Assembly: GCF_027941955.1 (NCBI RefSeq)
Contig: NZ_CP115960.1
Location: 248,001 to 312,000, forward strand
DNA: 64,000 nucleotides
Source: Sphingomonas sp. 7/4-4
GTDB taxonomy: Bacteria; Pseudomonadota; Alphaproteobacteria; Sphingomonadales; Sphingomonadaceae
Direction of reading: 5' to 3'
Of this stretch, positions 26,163 to 35,487 are shown piece by piece (positions within the stretch are counted from its first letter, which is position 1; every line of letters begins with the position of its first letter). Both the position numbers and the translations under genes were made by a program. Below the pieces are notes generated by a model that did not search any database, had not been told where the DNA came from, and saw only the letters and a program-made list of their open reading frames with translations.

Positions 26163-27907
26163 TACACCAGTGCCTTGGCTTCGTCGTCCATTTCGCCGGA
26201 GACTTCGGCGGCCTGGAGCAGCATTTCGGTATGGGCGGCGCCCGACGGGATCATCGGGAAGCAGTTGGCGAGCTTGGCCACCCGGCAATCGACGAGCACG
26301 GGCCCGTCATAGGCCAGCATTTCGGTAATGCCGGGTTCCAGCTCCTGCCGGCCCTCGATCTTGATGCCCTTCCAACCATAGGCCTCGGCGAGCCTGACGA
26401 AATCGGGGAGCGCGTCGCTGTAGCTCTCGGAGTAACGCGACTGATAGGTCAGCTCCTGCCACTGGCGGACCATGCCCATATATTCGTTGTTGAGGATGAA
26501 GATTTTGACCGGCAGGCGGTATTGGGTGGCGGTCGCCAGCTCCTGGATGTTCATCTGGATCGAGGCCTCGCCGGCGATGTCGATCACCAGCGCATCGGGG
26601 TTGCCGATCTGCGCGCCGATCGCGGCGGGCAGGCCATAGCCCATCGTGCCGAGGCCGCCCGAAGTGAGCCACTTGTTGGGCGATTCGAAGCCGAAATGCT
26701 GCGCGGCCCACATCTGGTGCTGACCCACCTCGGTGGTGATGATCGGTGCGCGGTGCTTGGTCGCCTCATAGAGCGCACGAATCGCGCGCTGCGGCATGAT
26801 CGCGTCGCCCTTTTCCTCGAAATCGAGGCAGCGGGTCTGGCGCCAGCCGTTGATCCGGTTCCACCATTCGGTGAGGTCGGGCTTCGGGTGCTGACGCGCC
26901 TTCCAGCAATCGATCATCTCGCGGAGCGCAATGCCGACATCGCCGATGATCGGCAGATCGACGCGGACATTCTTGTTCACCGATGACCGGTCGATATCGA
27001 TGTGCACTTTCCGGCTGTTCGGCGCGAAGGCGTCGAGCCGGCCGGTGACGCGATCGTCGAAACGCGATCCGAAGGCGATGATCAGATCGGCCTTGTTCAT
27101 CGCCCAATTGGCTTCGTAGGTGCCGTGCATGCCGAGCATGCCGAGCCACTGGTCCGACGAGGCGGGCAGCGCGCCGAGGCCCATCAGCGTCGAAGTGACC
27201 GGCGCGCCGGTCATCGCCGCGAGTTCGCGCAGCAGCTTCGAAGCCTCGGGACCCGAATTGATGATCCCGCCGCCGGTGTAGAAGATCGGACGCTCGGCGG
27301 CGGCGAGCATGTCGACCGCTTCCTGGATCTTCGCCGCATCGGGCTGGGTCTGCGGACGATAGGTCTTGTGCTGGATCGGGCCCGGCGCCTCGTAGCGCGC
27401 GGTGGCGACCTGGACGTCCTTGGGGATGTCGACGACGACCGGGCCCGGGCGCCCGGAAGTGGCGATGTGGAACGCCTCGTGGATGATGCTGCCGAGCGTC
27501 TCGGGGCCCTTCACGAGATAATTGTGCTTGGTGCAGTGCCGCGTGATGCCGACAGTGTCGGCTTCCTGGAACGCATCGGTGCCGATCAGCGCGGTGGGGA
27601 CCTGCCCGGTGATCACGACCATCGGGATCGAATCCATCAGCGCGTCGGTGATGCCGGTGACGGCGTTGGTCGCGCCCGGGCCCGAAGTGACGAGCACGAC
27701 GCCGGGCTTGCCGGTCGAGCGGGCATAGCCCTCGGCGGCGTGGGTCGCGGCCTGCTCGTGGCGGACGAGGATGTGCTTGATGCGGTCCTGCTTGAAGAGC
27801 GCGTCGTAAATCGGAAGCACGGCGCCACCGGGATAGCCGAAGATGACCTCCACACCGAGGTCGCTCAACGCCTCGATCAGGATGTCTGCTCCGCTCTTCT
27901 CGGTCAC
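26162..27907 (-). CDS. ilvB: Acetolactate synthase large (catalytic) subunit
   Basis: 581 residues. Thiamine-diphosphate enzyme making acetolactate or acetohydroxybutyrate. E of VEVIFGYPGGAVLPIYDALF activates ThDP; GPGATNAVTGITDALMDSIP; Mg-ThDP motif GEASIQMNIQELATATQYR (GDG replaced by GEA, as in some IlvB/IlvI). C-terminal MVRQWQELTYQSRYSESY is diagnostic for AHAS. I chose GTG 27907 (VTEKSGADILIEAL) because AAGGAGGCAGAC lies just upstream; the longer frame start at 27964 is unlikely. First gene of the ilvB-orf-ilvN cluster. Confidence 0.96.
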   Translation of the reverse strand: MTEKSGADILIEALSDLGVEVIFGYPGGAVLPIYDALFKQDRIKHILVRHEQAATHAAEGYARSTGKPGVVLVTSGPGATNAVTGITDALMDSIPMVVITGQVPTALIGTDAFQEADTVGITRHCTKHNYLVKGPETLGSIIHEAFHIATSGRPGPVVVDIPKDVQVATARYEAPGPIQHKTYRPQTQPDAAKIQEAVDMLAAAERPIFYTGGGIINSGPEASKLLRELAAMTGAPVTSTLMGLGALPASSDQWLGMLGMHGTYEANWAMNKADLIIAFGSRFDDRVTGRLDAFAPNSRKVHIDIDRSSVNKNVRVDLPIIGDVGIALREMIDCWKARQHPKPDLTEWWNRINGWRQTRCLDFEEKGDAIMPQRAIRALYEATKHRAPIITTEVGQHQMWAAQHFGFESPNKWLTSGGLGTMGYGLPAAIGAQIGNPDALVIDIAGEASIQMNIQELATATQYRLPVKIFILNNEYMGMVRQWQELTYQSRYSESYSDALPDFVRLAEAYGWKGIKIEGRQELEPGITEMLAYDGPVLVDCRVAKLANCFPMIPSGAAHTEMLLQAAEVSGEMDDEAKALV

Positions 27908-27983
27908 GTCTGCCTCCTTTTGCTGCGTTGCCGCACAACGCCGGATTGGCGCTGCTAACGGCAAGAAAATGGCACGTCAAGCA

Positions 27984-28904
27984 CTATATGTGAAATTTAG
28001 TTTCAATTCTAGCCAGTAATACCTTTGTTTCTGTCGCGCCGCTGCGTTCCCAATCGGGCGGCGGCTGGCGACGAAACCACGTATACTGGCGTTTGGCATA
28101 TTGTCGCGTGGCAAGTGCGCCGGCGGCCGCGGCCTCGACGACATCGGTTTCGCCGGCGAACAAAGCGCGCAGTTCGGGCACGCCGATCGCGCGGAGGACG
28201 GGGGCGTCGGCAGGCACATCGGTGCGGGCGAGCAGCGCCGTCGCCTCGGCGCGTCCCTGATCGACCATGTCGGCGAAGCGCCGATCGATGCGGTCGCCGA
28301 GCCAGTCGCGATCGGGGAGGAGGATGAGCGGGGCGAGATGGATTTCGCCGGCGATCCCGCCCAGCCGCTGCTCCTGCCAGTGCGAGAGCGGCTTGCCGGT
28401 GGCGCGGACGACTTCGAGCGCGCGGGCGATGCGAATGGTGTCGGTGGGGTTGAGCTTCGTGGCGGCTGCGGGATCGGCGGCGGCGAGTTGGGCATGCGCT
28501 TCCGCCACCGGCAGCGCACGCACCTGTTTCCGCACCGACGGATCTATCTCGGGGACGGGAGCGATGCCCTCCAGCAAGGTGCGCAGATACATGCCGGTGC
28601 CGCCGACGAGGATGGGCAGGCGCCGTTCGTGGTGCGCCTCGGCGATCGCCGCGCGCGCCTCGGCCGCCCAGCGTGCCGCCGAATAGGCGTCGGCACCGTC
28701 GACATGGCCGAACAGGCGATGGGGAACGCGCGCTTCCTCCTCGGCCGTAGGACGGGCCGTGAGGATGCGGAGATCGGCATAGACCTGCATCGAATCGGCA
28801 TTGATGACGGTGCCCCGGTGCTTTTCGGCGAGCGCGAGCGCGAGCGCGGACTTGCCGCTCGCGGTCGGCCCTGCGATGAGCGCCACCGTTGGAAGCTCGG
28901 CCAC
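27984..28904 (-). CDS. miaA: tRNA dimethylallyltransferase
   Basis: 306 residues. Adds a dimethylallyl group to A37 of tRNAs reading UNN codons. P-loop AGPTASGKSALALALAE, NADSMQVYADL, GGTGMYLRTLLEG and the end region RQYAKRQYTWFRRQ typical of MiaA. Cytoplasmic. Stands 77 bases upstream of ilvB on the same strand, so co-transcription is possible. Divergent from serB. Confidence 0.96.
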   Translation of the reverse strand: MAELPTVALIAGPTASGKSALALALAEKHRGTVINADSMQVYADLRILTARPTAEEEARVPHRLFGHVDGADAYSAARWAAEARAAIAEAHHERRLPILVGGTGMYLRTLLEGIAPVPEIDPSVRKQVRALPVAEAHAQLAAADPAAATKLNPTDTIRIARALEVVRATGKPLSHWQEQRLGGIAGEIHLAPLILLPDRDWLGDRIDRRFADMVDQGRAEATALLARTDVPADAPVLRAIGVPELRALFAGETDVVEAAAAGALATRQYAKRQYTWFRRQPPPDWERSGATETKVLLARIETKFHI

Positions 28905-28964
28905 GCCCTATCTCCGTTCGTGCTCAGGGCGAACGGGAAGGGAGCGCGCCGCGTCATCAAGGAA

Positions 28965-29848
28965 ATGAACGTGTTCATCGCGACGCTCATAGCAGACGGC
29001 CTCAGCGCGGGGCAGCTTTCCGAAGCCGCCGATCGGCTGGCGGGTGTCGATTGCGCGCCGGGGGCGTGGCACTGGCTCGACCACGGCAAAGCGGCGGACC
29101 TGCTGTTCGTGTCGCATCCGGGTGCGGCGCGGGCTGCACTTGAAGGCGCGTTTCCTGCCACCGACGTGATCGTCCAGCCGCAGCAGGGCCGGAGCAAGAA
29201 GCTGCTCGTCGCCGACATGGATTCGACGATGATCACCGTCGAATGCATCGACGAACTCGCCGATTATGCCGGAATCAAGAGCCGGATCGCCGAGGTGACC
29301 GAGCGGGCGATGAAAGGCGAGCTCGACTTCGCCGAGGCGCTCGACGCGCGAGTGGCGTTGCTGGAGGGGCTGGAGGAAAGTGCGATCGACCGCTGCCTCG
29401 CCGAGCGGGTAAAGCTGATGCCGGGTGCGAAGGCTTTGGTGCAGACGATGCGCGCGCGCGGGAGCCTGACGATCCTCGTCTCGGGCGGGTTCACCCGCTT
29501 CGCCGAGCCGGTGGGCGCCGAGATCGGCTTCGACCGGGTAATCGCCAACCGGCTCGAGATCGGCGATGCCCGGCTGACCGGGAAAGTCGCCAAGCCGATC
29601 GTCGACAGCAATACCAAGGAAGCCACTTTGCTGGGCGCGTTGGCCGAGCTGGGACTGCCGGCCGAAGCATCGATGGCGGTAGGCGACGGCGCGAACGACC
29701 TCGCGATGATCCGGCAGGCCGGGCTGGGCGTGGCGTACCATGCCAAGCCGATCGTCGCCGCGGCGGCGGGGGCGCGGGTCGATCATAATGACCTGACCGC
29801 TCTGCTCTATGCGCAGGGGATTCCGCGAGGGAGTGGGTTGGCGGCTGA
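28965..29848 (+). CDS. serB: Phosphoserine phosphatase, apparent frameshift near 3' end
   Basis: About 294 residues. Last step of serine synthesis. HAD motif I VADMDSTMI (nucleophile Asp), motif II LVSGGF, Lys in the VIANRLEI-KPI region, motif III GDGANDLAMI. The literal frame continues past the normal end into junk; adding one G in GAGGGAG (29828-29832) ends the protein GIPRGEWVGG at TGA 29846-29848, as in other SerB. ATG 28965 follows AAGGA closely; GTG 28971 is an alternative with better spacing. N-terminal ACT-like region is reduced. Confidence 0.93.
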
Positions 29849-29913
29849 CGGGTTGTCAGCGGCCGGCGCCGGCTCTCGAACGAACGCCCGCTTCCTACCA
29901 ACAGCAAGAGCCC

Positions 29914-30498
29914 TCAGGCGAGTGCCTTCGCTTCGATCCCGGCCAGCCGCATGAAGTTGGCCAGCATCGCGTGGCCGTGCTCGGTGGCGATGCTCTCGGG
30001 GTGGAATTGGACGCCGTGGATCGGCAGGTCGCGGTGGCGGAAGCCCATTACCGAGGCGTCGTCGGCGGTGGCGTTGACGATCAGGTCGTCGGGAATGTCG
30101 GTCACGATCAGCGAATGATAGCGCGTCGCGGTGAAGGGCGAAGGCAGGCCTTCGAACAGGCCGGTGCCGTCATGTTCGACCGGGCAGGTCTTGCCGTGCA
30201 TCAGCCCGCCGCGGACGACCTGGCCGCCGAAATGCTGGCCGATCGCCTGATGGCCGAGGCAGACGCCGAGCAAGGGCTTGCCGAGATCGGCGCAGGCGGC
30301 GACGAGATCGAGGCTGATCCCGGCCTGGTTGGGGGTACAGGGGCCGGGCGAGATCAGGAAGGCCTGGGCATTGCTGGCGATCGCGTCGCGCGCGGTGAGC
30401 GCGTCGTTGCGGACCACCTGCACTTCGGCGCCGAGCTCCATCAGGTAATGGACGAGGTTCCAGGTGAAGCTGTCATAATTGTCGAGGACGAGGATCAT
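29914..30498 (-). CDS. trpG: Anthranilate synthase/aminodeoxychorismate synthase glutamine amidotransferase subunit
   Basis: 194 residues. Supplies ammonia from glutamine to TrpE (or PabB). Class I GATase triad: Cys in [11 protein letters not shown], His and Glu in [14 protein letters not shown]; plus [14 protein letters not shown] and [11 protein letters not shown]. It lies on the same strand as trpE but 0.7 kb away with a secreted-protein gene on the other strand between, so it is not in one simple operon with trpE. TrpG and PabA cannot be separated by sequence, and the enzyme may serve both. Confidence 0.95.
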   Translation of the reverse strand: MILVLDNYDSFTWNLVHYLMELGAEVQVVRNDALTARDAIASNAQAFLISPGPCTPNQAGISLDLVAACADLGKPLLGVCLGHQAIGQHFGGQVVRGGLMHGKTCPVEHDGTGLFEGLPSPFTATRYHSLIVTDIPDDLIVNATADDASVMGFRHRDLPIHGVQFHPESIATEHGHAMLANFMRLAGIEAKALA

Positions 30499-30622
30499 GC
30501 AGGTCCGGTTAAGGCGTTTTGCGCTTTCTCACAATTGTCTTGGCCCGGAATTGCCTTGGCGTGGCCATAGTGCGGGGCAACGGTATCGCGCACAGGGGCG
30601 TTGACCCGTCGAAGGAGCTTGC

Positions 30623-31030
30623 ATGATTTCCAGTCTGTTGTTTGCCGCGTTGATGGCGAGTCCGGCTCCGGCGCAGGTCCGCGGGCCGCAGGACGAGCCG
30701 CCCAAGCGCGTGCGCTCGATCCTGCTTTATGGCGACGAGCAATGTCCCAAGACCGAGGATCCGGACGAGATCGTCGTGTGCGCCAATGCCGGCGAATCGC
30801 CTTATCGCATCCCCAAGCGCTTCCGCAACCAGCCCAAGGAAGACGCCGGTTCCAACGCGTGGACCAACCGGGTCGAGGCGGTGGAGCAATTCAACCGCGC
30901 AGGGCTGCCGAACAGCTGCTCGCCGGTGGGCACCGGCGGCCAGACGGGATGCACGCGCGCGGCGATCCGGCAATGGTATCAGGAGCGGCTCGACGCCAAG
31001 GCGAAGGCTGCGCGGGCTGCGACGCCTTGA
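30623..31030 (+). CDS. Exported protein of unknown function
   Basis: 135 residues. Signal peptide MISSLLFAALMASPAPAQ. The mature part has a Cys in DEQCPKTEDPDEIVVCANAG and another pair in NSCSPVGTGGQTGCT, and basic C-terminal helices. This pattern (CP....DEIVVC.......YRIPKRFR) recurs in periplasmic proteins of sphingomonads known only as hypothetical; two disulfides are likely. Start ATG after GAAGGAGCTTGC. Inserted on the plus strand between trpG and trpE. Confidence 0.8.
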   Translation: MISSLLFAALMASPAPAQVRGPQDEPPKRVRSILLYGDEQCPKTEDPDEIVVCANAGESPYRIPKRFRNQPKEDAGSNAWTNRVEAVEQFNRAGLPNSCSPVGTGGQTGCTRAAIRQWYQERLDAKAKAARAATP

Positions 31031-31035
31031 GGTGA

Positions 31036-31167
31036 AAATCCTCCCACGCGAAGCGGGGAGGGGACCACGAAGTGGTGGAGGGGGCGTAGCCTCGGGCGAT
31101 GTCGCTTGGGGAGAGGCCCCTCCGTCAGGCTGCGCCTGCTACCTCCCCGCTTCGCGAGGGAGGAATT
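31036..31167. repeat. Dispersed palindromic repeat (AATCCTCCC family), copy 4
   Basis: Outer arms AAATCCTCCCACGCGAAGCGGGGAGG and CCTCCCCGCTTCGCGAGGGAGGAATTT. It lies between the convergent exported-protein gene and trpE and likely acts as a two-way terminator. Confidence 0.85.
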
Positions 31168-31171
31168 TTGG

Positions 31172-32677
31172 TTACTGGCCGAAACCCGCTTCGCTGGCCC
31201 TCGCCACGGCTTCGCGGGCGGCCGCAAACAACGCGCCGGCCTTGGCTTCGCATTCGCGTTGCTCGTAAGCCGGATCCGAATCCGCGACGATGCCGGCGCC
31301 GGCCTGGACGTGCATCACACCGTCCTTCACCAATGCGGTCCTGAGCACGATGCAGCTGTCCATCGATCCGTCGGGCGAGAAATAACCGACGCCGCCGGCA
31401 TAGGGCCCGCGCGTCTCGGGTTCGAGTTCGGCGATGATCTGGCAGGCGCGGACCTTGGGTGCGCCGCTGACCGTGCCGGCGGGGAAGCCGGCGAACAAGG
31501 CGTCGAGCGCGTCGCTGCCGGACCTGAGCCGCCCGACCACGTTCGAGACGATGTGCATGACGTGGCTGTAGAATTCGACGGTGTAGCTGTCGGTGACACG
31601 GACGCTGCCTGCCTCCGCCGCGCGGCCGACATCGTTGCGGCCGAGATCGAGCAGCATGAGATGCTCGGCGCGCTCCTTGGGATCGGCGAGCAGACTGGCG
31701 CGATTGGCCTCGTCCTCGGACGCCGTAGCCCCGCGCGGGCGGGTGCCGGCGATCGGGCGGATCGTCACTTCGCCATCGCGGGCGCGGACGAGGATCTCGG
31801 GGCTCGAGCCGGTGAGCGCGAAGCCGGGCAGGTCGAGATGATAGAGGAAGGGCGAGGGGTTCACCCGGCGCAGCGCACGGTAGAGCTCGAACGGCGGCAG
31901 CGCGAACGGAGTGGTGAAGCGCTGGGCGAGCACGACCTGGAAGATGTCGCCGGCGGCGATGTAATCCTTGGCGCGTGCGACCATCTCGCCATAGCGGCCG
32001 GGTTCGAGCACGGGGGTGAGGGCGACCTCGGGCAGGCCGGCGCGGACGGGGGCGGGCAGCGGGGCGCTCGCCAGTCGCGCGGCAGTGGCGTCGATGTGTT
32101 CGGCGGCGGCGGCGATCAGCGCCTCCGGATCGCGGGACGCATCGGGCCAGACCGGCGCGACGAGGAACAAGGTGTCGGCGAGGCGATCGAAGATCAGGAC
32201 CACCGTCGGCCGCACGAACATCATGTCGGGCACGCCGATCGGGTTCGCCGGCGGACGCGGGAGCTTCTCGACCAGTCCGACGGTCTCGTAGCTGAAATAG
32301 CCGACGAGGCAGGCGAGCGCGCGGGGCAGCTCGGCGGGCACGTCCATGCGGCAGCGCTCGACGAGGCCGCGCAATGCCTCAAGCGCGGGTTCGGAGCAGG
32401 GCGCGAACGCCTCGCGATCGGTCAGCCAGTGCGGGTTGATCGCGGCTGCGTCACCGGTCGCGCGGAAGACGAGATCGGGGGCGAGTCCGATCAGGCTGTG
32501 GCGGCCGCGGACCGATCCGCCTTCGACCGACTCGAGCAGGAAATCGCCGCGGCCGGGCTCGATCAGCTTGAGCGCCGCCGCGACCGGCGTCTCGGTATCG
32601 GCGACTTGCCGGCGCCAGAGCAGGGCCGGGCGCCCGGCGGCAAGCGCCGACCGAGCGGCTTCGACGCCCTGGGTCAC
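31172..32677 (-). CDS. trpE: Anthranilate synthase component I
   Basis: 501 residues. Makes anthranilate from chorismate with TrpG-derived ammonia. The chorismate-binding domain is intact: GDIFQVVLAQRFTTPF, LPGFALTGSSPEILVR, RPIAGTRPRG, LLDLGRNDVGRAAEAGSV. The N-terminal part has the Leu/Ser-rich Trp-feedback site (LLESVEGGSVRGRHSLIG). The GTG start at 32677 overlaps the ppiD stop (GTGA), so trpE is translationally coupled to the upstream foldase gene. Confidence 0.95.
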   Translation of the reverse strand: MTQGVEAARSALAAGRPALLWRRQVADTETPVAAALKLIEPGRGDFLLESVEGGSVRGRHSLIGLAPDLVFRATGDAAAINPHWLTDREAFAPCSEPALEALRGLVERCRMDVPAELPRALACLVGYFSYETVGLVEKLPRPPANPIGVPDMMFVRPTVVLIFDRLADTLFLVAPVWPDASRDPEALIAAAAEHIDATAARLASAPLPAPVRAGLPEVALTPVLEPGRYGEMVARAKDYIAAGDIFQVVLAQRFTTPFALPPFELYRALRRVNPSPFLYHLDLPGFALTGSSPEILVRARDGEVTIRPIAGTRPRGATASEDEANRASLLADPKERAEHLMLLDLGRNDVGRAAEAGSVRVTDSYTVEFYSHVMHIVSNVVGRLRSGSDALDALFAGFPAGTVSGAPKVRACQIIAELEPETRGPYAGGVGYFSPDGSMDSCIVLRTALVKDGVMHVQAGAGIVADSDPAYEQRECEAKAGALFAAAREAVARASEAGFGQ

Positions 32678-34626
32678 GATCCGCTGGCCGTCCCCGTGCG
32701 GGCGAGATCGGCGCGCAGCTGCTGGATCACCTTTTCGTTACGCGACACCTTCACCTGGTTGCGCACCGAGGCGATGAACTGGCGGGCGAACTCGCCGCCG
32801 ACCTGCGGGGCGATCTCGCCGCGCACCCGCGTCATCGCCGCCTGATCGCCGGCGGCGCTGTGCTGCTCGACCTGGGCGAGATAGACGACGTAAAAGCCTT
32901 CGCGATTGGTGCCCTCGACCAGTTTGGCCTTTTTGGGCGCCATGTTGAACGCCATCTGGAGATAGGGCGCCAGCTGGCGGTTGAGCACTTCCGCACGCTT
33001 GAAATCGAAATCCTTGGGCGGCGGGCCCTTGGTGACGCCGGATTCGGTCAGCGCCTGCTGCATCGGCACGCCCTTTTCGAGCTTGGCGACCACGGCGGTG
33101 GCGATGGTCCGCGCCTTTTGCAGCGCCTGCTCGACCAGATAATCCTTCACGACGCGCTCGCGGATCTGGGCTAGCGGACGCGCCGCGGCGGGCACGATCC
33201 GCTCGAGGCCGACCAGAGCGAAGCTGCCGTCGGGGCCGAGCGGCACGATCTGCGGTTCGTCGCCGGCCTGTTCGATGCCGAAGCCGGCGCGCATGACGGG
33301 GACGAGCAGCGGATCGGGCTTGAAGGCGGGATCGTCGGGATTGGCGGCGGCAGGCGTGAGCGCCGGCGAGCGCTCGGCGACGAGCTTGGCGTCGGCCACC
33401 GCCTCGTCGAAGGTCTTGCCGTCGCCGATGCCGTCGTCGAGCGACTGGCGCAGCTGCGCCAGCGTCTCGGCGAGCTTGCGCGCGCCGATCTCGGTGGCGA
33501 GTTCCGGCCGCGCCTGATCGAGCGTCTTGGCGGCGACCTGCTCGATCTTCTCGACCTGGAGCAGGTGCCAGCCGAGCGGCGAACGCACCGGGCCGACCAC
33601 CGCGCCCTGCGCCGCGGCAAAGGCGGCATCGGCGACCGCAGGGGCGGTCTGGCCGGCAAGCGCGGGCTTTTCGACGCCGTCGAAACTGGTGGTTTCGAGA
33701 CCCGCGCCGGTCGCGGCGGCGGCGAGGGTCTTGCCACCCTTCACTTCGCCGGCGATCCGGTTGGCGGTCGCCTGGTCGAGGATGACGAGCTGGCGGACGG
33801 TGCGCTTTTCGGTTGCCGCGAAGCGATTGCCGGCCTTCTTATAGGCATCGGCGATCTCGGCCTCGGTGGCGGCGGTGCGCGCCTTGAGCGCGTCGGGCTT
33901 GACCGTCGCGAAGCGGACGATGCGCCGCTCGGGCACCATGTAGCGCAGGCGCTTCGAATTATAATAGGCAGTCAGCGTCTTGTCATCCGGATCGGCGCCC
34001 GGGTCCATCGCGATCGTGGGCACGAGGCCGACGGTTCCCATGCGGCGCTCGAGCAGCAGCGAGGCATAAGGCAGGACGACGCCGTCGGGAATCTGGCTGC
34101 CCAGGGTCGCGCGGTTCAGCATCCAGTTGCTGTAGCGCGTATTGGCGATGTCTTCGCGGAAGGCGACCGGCGAGATGCGGTTCTGCGACAGCAGATCCTC
34201 GAACTGCTTCTGGCTGAACTTGCCGTCGAGCCCGAAGAAAGCCGGGTTGCTGGCGATGTCGCCGTCGACCAGCTTCTTGCTGACCTGCATTCCCGAATCC
34301 TGGGCGAACTGGACCATGGCGGCGTTGTTGATGATCTCGTCGAGCGCCATCTCGAAGCCGCCCTGGGCGAGGAACTGCTCCATCGTCACATTCTGCCCGC
34401 CGCGCTGGAGATTGCGCAGATAGATGTCGATCCGCTCACGGACCTCGCGATCGGTGATCTTGCGGTCGCCCACCTTGGCGACGACGTTGCCGCCGGCGCC
34501 GCCCACCGTGGAGCGTGCGCCGGTGATGTCGCCGGCGGCGAAGGCCAGCGCGATGATCGCCAGGAAGACGAACACTGCGATCAGGCCGAAGCGCGACTTG
34601 GTGAAGCGGCGGAAGAAACTGAGCAT
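32674..34626 (-). CDS. ppiD: PpiD/SurA-like periplasmic peptidyl-prolyl isomerase
   Basis: 650 residues. Single N-terminal membrane helix (LIAVFVFLAIIALAFAAG) anchors a periplasmic chaperone with a SurA-like N-domain and a PPIC-type rotamase domain (about 260-360; VGPVRSPLGWHLLQVEKIEQ). Helps fold exported proteins. Last helix-rich segment FARQFIASVRNQVKVSRNEK. In alphaproteobacteria ppiD next to trpE and tpiA is common. Divergent from tpiA with about 110 bases between. Overlaps trpE start. Confidence 0.92.
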   Translation of the reverse strand: MLSFFRRFTKSRFGLIAVFVFLAIIALAFAAGDITGARSTVGGAGGNVVAKVGDRKITDREVRERIDIYLRNLQRGGQNVTMEQFLAQGGFEMALDEIINNAAMVQFAQDSGMQVSKKLVDGDIASNPAFFGLDGKFSQKQFEDLLSQNRISPVAFREDIANTRYSNWMLNRATLGSQIPDGVVLPYASLLLERRMGTVGLVPTIAMDPGADPDDKTLTAYYNSKRLRYMVPERRIVRFATVKPDALKARTAATEAEIADAYKKAGNRFAATEKRTVRQLVILDQATANRIAGEVKGGKTLAAAATGAGLETTSFDGVEKPALAGQTAPAVADAAFAAAQGAVVGPVRSPLGWHLLQVEKIEQVAAKTLDQARPELATEIGARKLAETLAQLRQSLDDGIGDGKTFDEAVADAKLVAERSPALTPAAANPDDPAFKPDPLLVPVMRAGFGIEQAGDEPQIVPLGPDGSFALVGLERIVPAAARPLAQIRERVVKDYLVEQALQKARTIATAVVAKLEKGVPMQQALTESGVTKGPPPKDFDFKRAEVLNRQLAPYLQMAFNMAPKKAKLVEGTNREGFYVVYLAQVEQHSAAGDQAAMTRVRGEIAPQVGGEFARQFIASVRNQVKVSRNEKVIQQLRADLARTGTASGS

Positions 34627-34740
34627 GAAGGGCCGTTCGAAAGAGGAATTTGGCGTGCTTTAGGGCCGCGACACGCTCCTTCAAGCTTGTGCAGCGCGTA
34701 AGGCTTGGTATCGCCTGCGACCAAACAGGAGGAGTACGAC

Positions 34741-35487
34741 ATGCGTCGCAAGCTGGTCGCCGGAAACTGGAAGATGCACGGGCTGAAGGCGCAGCTGGGC
34801 GAAGTCGAGGCGATCGCGGCCGCGGCTGCGGCGAATCCCGGCGTCGATGTGGCGCTGTGCGTGCCGTTCACCTTGATCGAACCGGCAGTGGCGGTGGCGG
34901 GCGCACTGCCGATCGGCGCGCAGGACGTGCACGAGGCCGACAAGGGCGCGCATACCGGCTGCGTTTCGGCCGCGATGCTGCGCGACTGCGGCGCGACGCT
35001 GACGATCGTCGGCCATTCGGAACGGCGCGCCGACCAGCACGAGACCAGTCACGACGCCTGGGCCAAGGCGGCGGCGGCGCGGCGGCTGGGGCTCAGGGTG
35101 ATCCTGTGCTGCGGCGAGACCGAGGCCGAGCATGATGCGGGCCGGGCCGAGCGGATCGTCCAGTCGCAGATCGAGAAGTCACTGCCCGAAAGCGCGCATG
35201 GCGACTGGCTGACGCTCGCTTACGAGCCGCGCTGGGCGATCGGCACCGGCAAGACCCCGACGCTCGAGGAAATCGCCTCGATGCACGCGATCGCGCGGGC
35301 CAAGCTGCGGACGATGGTGGGCGATGCGGCCGACGGGATCCGCATCCTCTACGGCGGATCGGTGACCGGCGCGAATGCGGCGGACATTCTCGCAGTCGAC
35401 AATGTCGACGGGGCGCTGGTCGGCGGCGCGAGCCTGACCGCGGAGAAGTTCGTGCCGATTATCGAGGCTGCGGCTTCGCTTTCCTGA
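34741..35487 (+). CDS. tpiA: Triosephosphate isomerase
   Basis: 248 residues, normal length. Interconverts DHAP and G3P. Catalytic residues: Lys in AGNWKMHG, His in IVGHSERR, Glu in AYEPRWAIGTGKTP; phosphate loop GGSVTGANA. ATG 34741 follows AGGAGGAGTACGAC. Its 3' end overlaps the convergent MFS gene by 29 bases. Cytoplasmic, glycolysis/Entner-Doudoroff. Confidence 0.97.
   Translation: MRRKLVAGNWKMHGLKAQLGEVEAIAAAAAANPGVDVALCVPFTLIEPAVAVAGALPIGAQDVHEADKGAHTGCVSAAMLRDCGATLTIVGHSERRADQHETSHDAWAKAAAARRLGLRVILCCGETEAEHDAGRAERIVQSQIEKSLPESAHGDWLTLAYEPRWAIGTGKTPTLEEIASMHAIARAKLRTMVGDAADGIRILYGGSVTGANAADILAVDNVDGALVGGASLTAEKFVPIIEAAASLS

Noticed and set aside
28101-28964. Long N-terminal extension of serB
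   Set aside because: It lies entirely over miaA on the other strand; SerB begins normally at 28965.
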